Assembly: GCF_005870035.1 (NCBI RefSeq)
Contig: NZ_SWJG01000001.1
Coordinates: forward strand, 1,971,639 to 2,035,638
Direction of reading: 5' to 3'
Length of the DNA: 64,000 nucleotides
Source of the DNA: Spirosoma lacussanchae
GTDB taxonomy: Bacteria; Bacteroidota; Bacteroidia; Cytophagales; Spirosomataceae
Position 1 is the stretch's first letter. The number at the start of each line of letters is the position of its first letter. A program made the position numbers and the translations under genes. The notes beneath the pieces are model-generated. The model ran no database searches. It saw nothing but the letters and a program-made list of their open reading frames with translations, and was not told where the DNA came from. Positions 63,487 through 64,000 of this stretch are shown here, in pieces.

Positions 63487-64000
63487 ATGACCATACTTTC
63501 GCTCGAACAACGCGTAGCCAACAAACTTGGCCTCAAGCTTTCATCAGTAACGGCCACAATCAATCTTATCAACGGAGGAGCCACCGTACCGTTCATAGCC
63601 CGCTATCGTAAGGAAGCGACCGGCCAGCTGGATGAGGTGCAGATCGGGCAGATCAAAGAAACAACCCAAAAACTGCTAGATCTTGACAAACGTCGGGAGA
63701 CGATCGGAAAAGCAATTGCTGACCAGGGCAAACTTACCGACGACCTCCGTCAGAAACTGGCAGCTGCGGATACCCTCACGGCGCTTGAAGACCTATACCT
63801 ACCTTACAAACAGAAGCGGAAAACGCGGGCTATACTGGCCATGGAGCGAGGACTGGAACCCCTGGCCAACCTGCTGCTGCAGCAACGGGAACCAAATCCC
63901 GAACGGGCCGCCCAACGTTACCTAACCGACGTCGTGCCTACCGTTGCCGATGCGTTGCAGGGCGCTCGCGATATACTGGCCGAGCGTATCAGTGAAGATG
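63487..64000 (+). CDS. tex: Tex family transcription accessory protein, N-terminal part
   Basis: ATG at 63487; 171 codons to the right edge of a usual ~750. The N-terminal helical domain is clear: VANKLGLKLSSVTATINLIN, GATVPFIARYRKEATGQLDE, and LEDLYLPYKQKRKTRA. Tex proteins are nucleic-acid binding (S1 domain at the missing C terminus) and act in transcription. It starts 120 bases after the cold-shock terminator. Confidence 0.93.
   Translation, partial: MTILSLEQRVANKLGLKLSSVTATINLINGGATVPFIARYRKEATGQLDEVQIGQIKETTQKLLDLDKRRETIGKAIADQGKLTDDLRQKLAAADTLTALEDLYLPYKQKRKTRAILAMERGLEPLANLLLQQREPNPERAAQRYLTDVVPTVADALQGARDILAERISED

Overview
The window reads as a chromosomal segment of a Bacteroidota member of the order Cytophagales, most like Spirosoma and its relatives. 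I infer this from family content: a Bat-type VWA/TPR pair, a DUF5916 outer-membrane protein, a SusC-like TonB receptor with a carboxypeptidase-like N-terminal domain, a type IX secretion sorting domain, a WbqC protein, and promoters of the Bacteroidota form TTG-N20-TAnnTTTG. No database search was possible, so the genus is a suggestion.

Layout. 1-2532: the 5' part of a thiolase gene running off the left edge, then a TPR protein and a BatA/B-like VWA protein, all on the minus strand. 2633-3152: tRNA-Ser(GCT) and tRNA-Pro(TGG) behind one good promoter, then a terminator and a 44-codon remnant of a tyrosine-recombinase N terminus. 3181-13500: an accessory-looking stretch with a DUF3179 membrane protein, three AhpD-like paralogues whose CxxC motif differs in each copy, a broken MFS transporter, a large TonB-dependent receptor, a SnoaL-like secreted protein and a DUF2490 protein. 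13767-16161: katG with its own promoter and terminator. 16464-18469: a gene-poor stretch, then a BLUF photoreceptor gene in tandem with a single-domain response regulator, and tRNA-Arg(TCT).

18732-50350 is a polysaccharide (exopolysaccharide/capsule/O-antigen) locus of about 31 kb. It holds a WecA/TagO-like initiating phosphotransferase, about eleven glycosyltransferases of the GT2, GT4, GT8-like and GT9 types, a membrane GT39/ArnT-like protein, an O-antigen ligase/polymerase-like protein, sugar-modifying enzymes (two acetyltransferases, an OafA acyltransferase, a DegT aminotransferase, a formyltransferase, a WbqC protein, a deacetylase, a secreted sialate esterase), and an export set made of Wzm/Wzt ABC transporter, Wzz-like chain-length protein and SLBB/Wza-like outer-membrane protein. 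Most of it is one long minus-strand run with many 4-base start/stop overlaps. A 3.7 kb plus-strand segment (22544-26278) interrupts it.

50600-64000 is mostly housekeeping: parE, pheA (with a repeat-rich leader), a sulfite-oxidase-like molybdoenzyme, a translationally coupled ROK kinase and SIS isomerase, an unrecognised secreted protein, an N-carbamoylputrescine amidase-like enzyme, a Tat-type Gfo/Idh oxidoreductase, a DUF5916 protein, a cold-shock protein and the start of tex.

No CRISPR array, rRNA gene or intact insertion sequence was seen. The points most worth a second look are the BLUF protein whose flavin-contacting glutamine is a glutamate, the three diverged AhpD-like paralogues around a TonB receptor and a decayed transporter, and the GT8-like pair in which one copy has lost the second Asp of its DxD motif.
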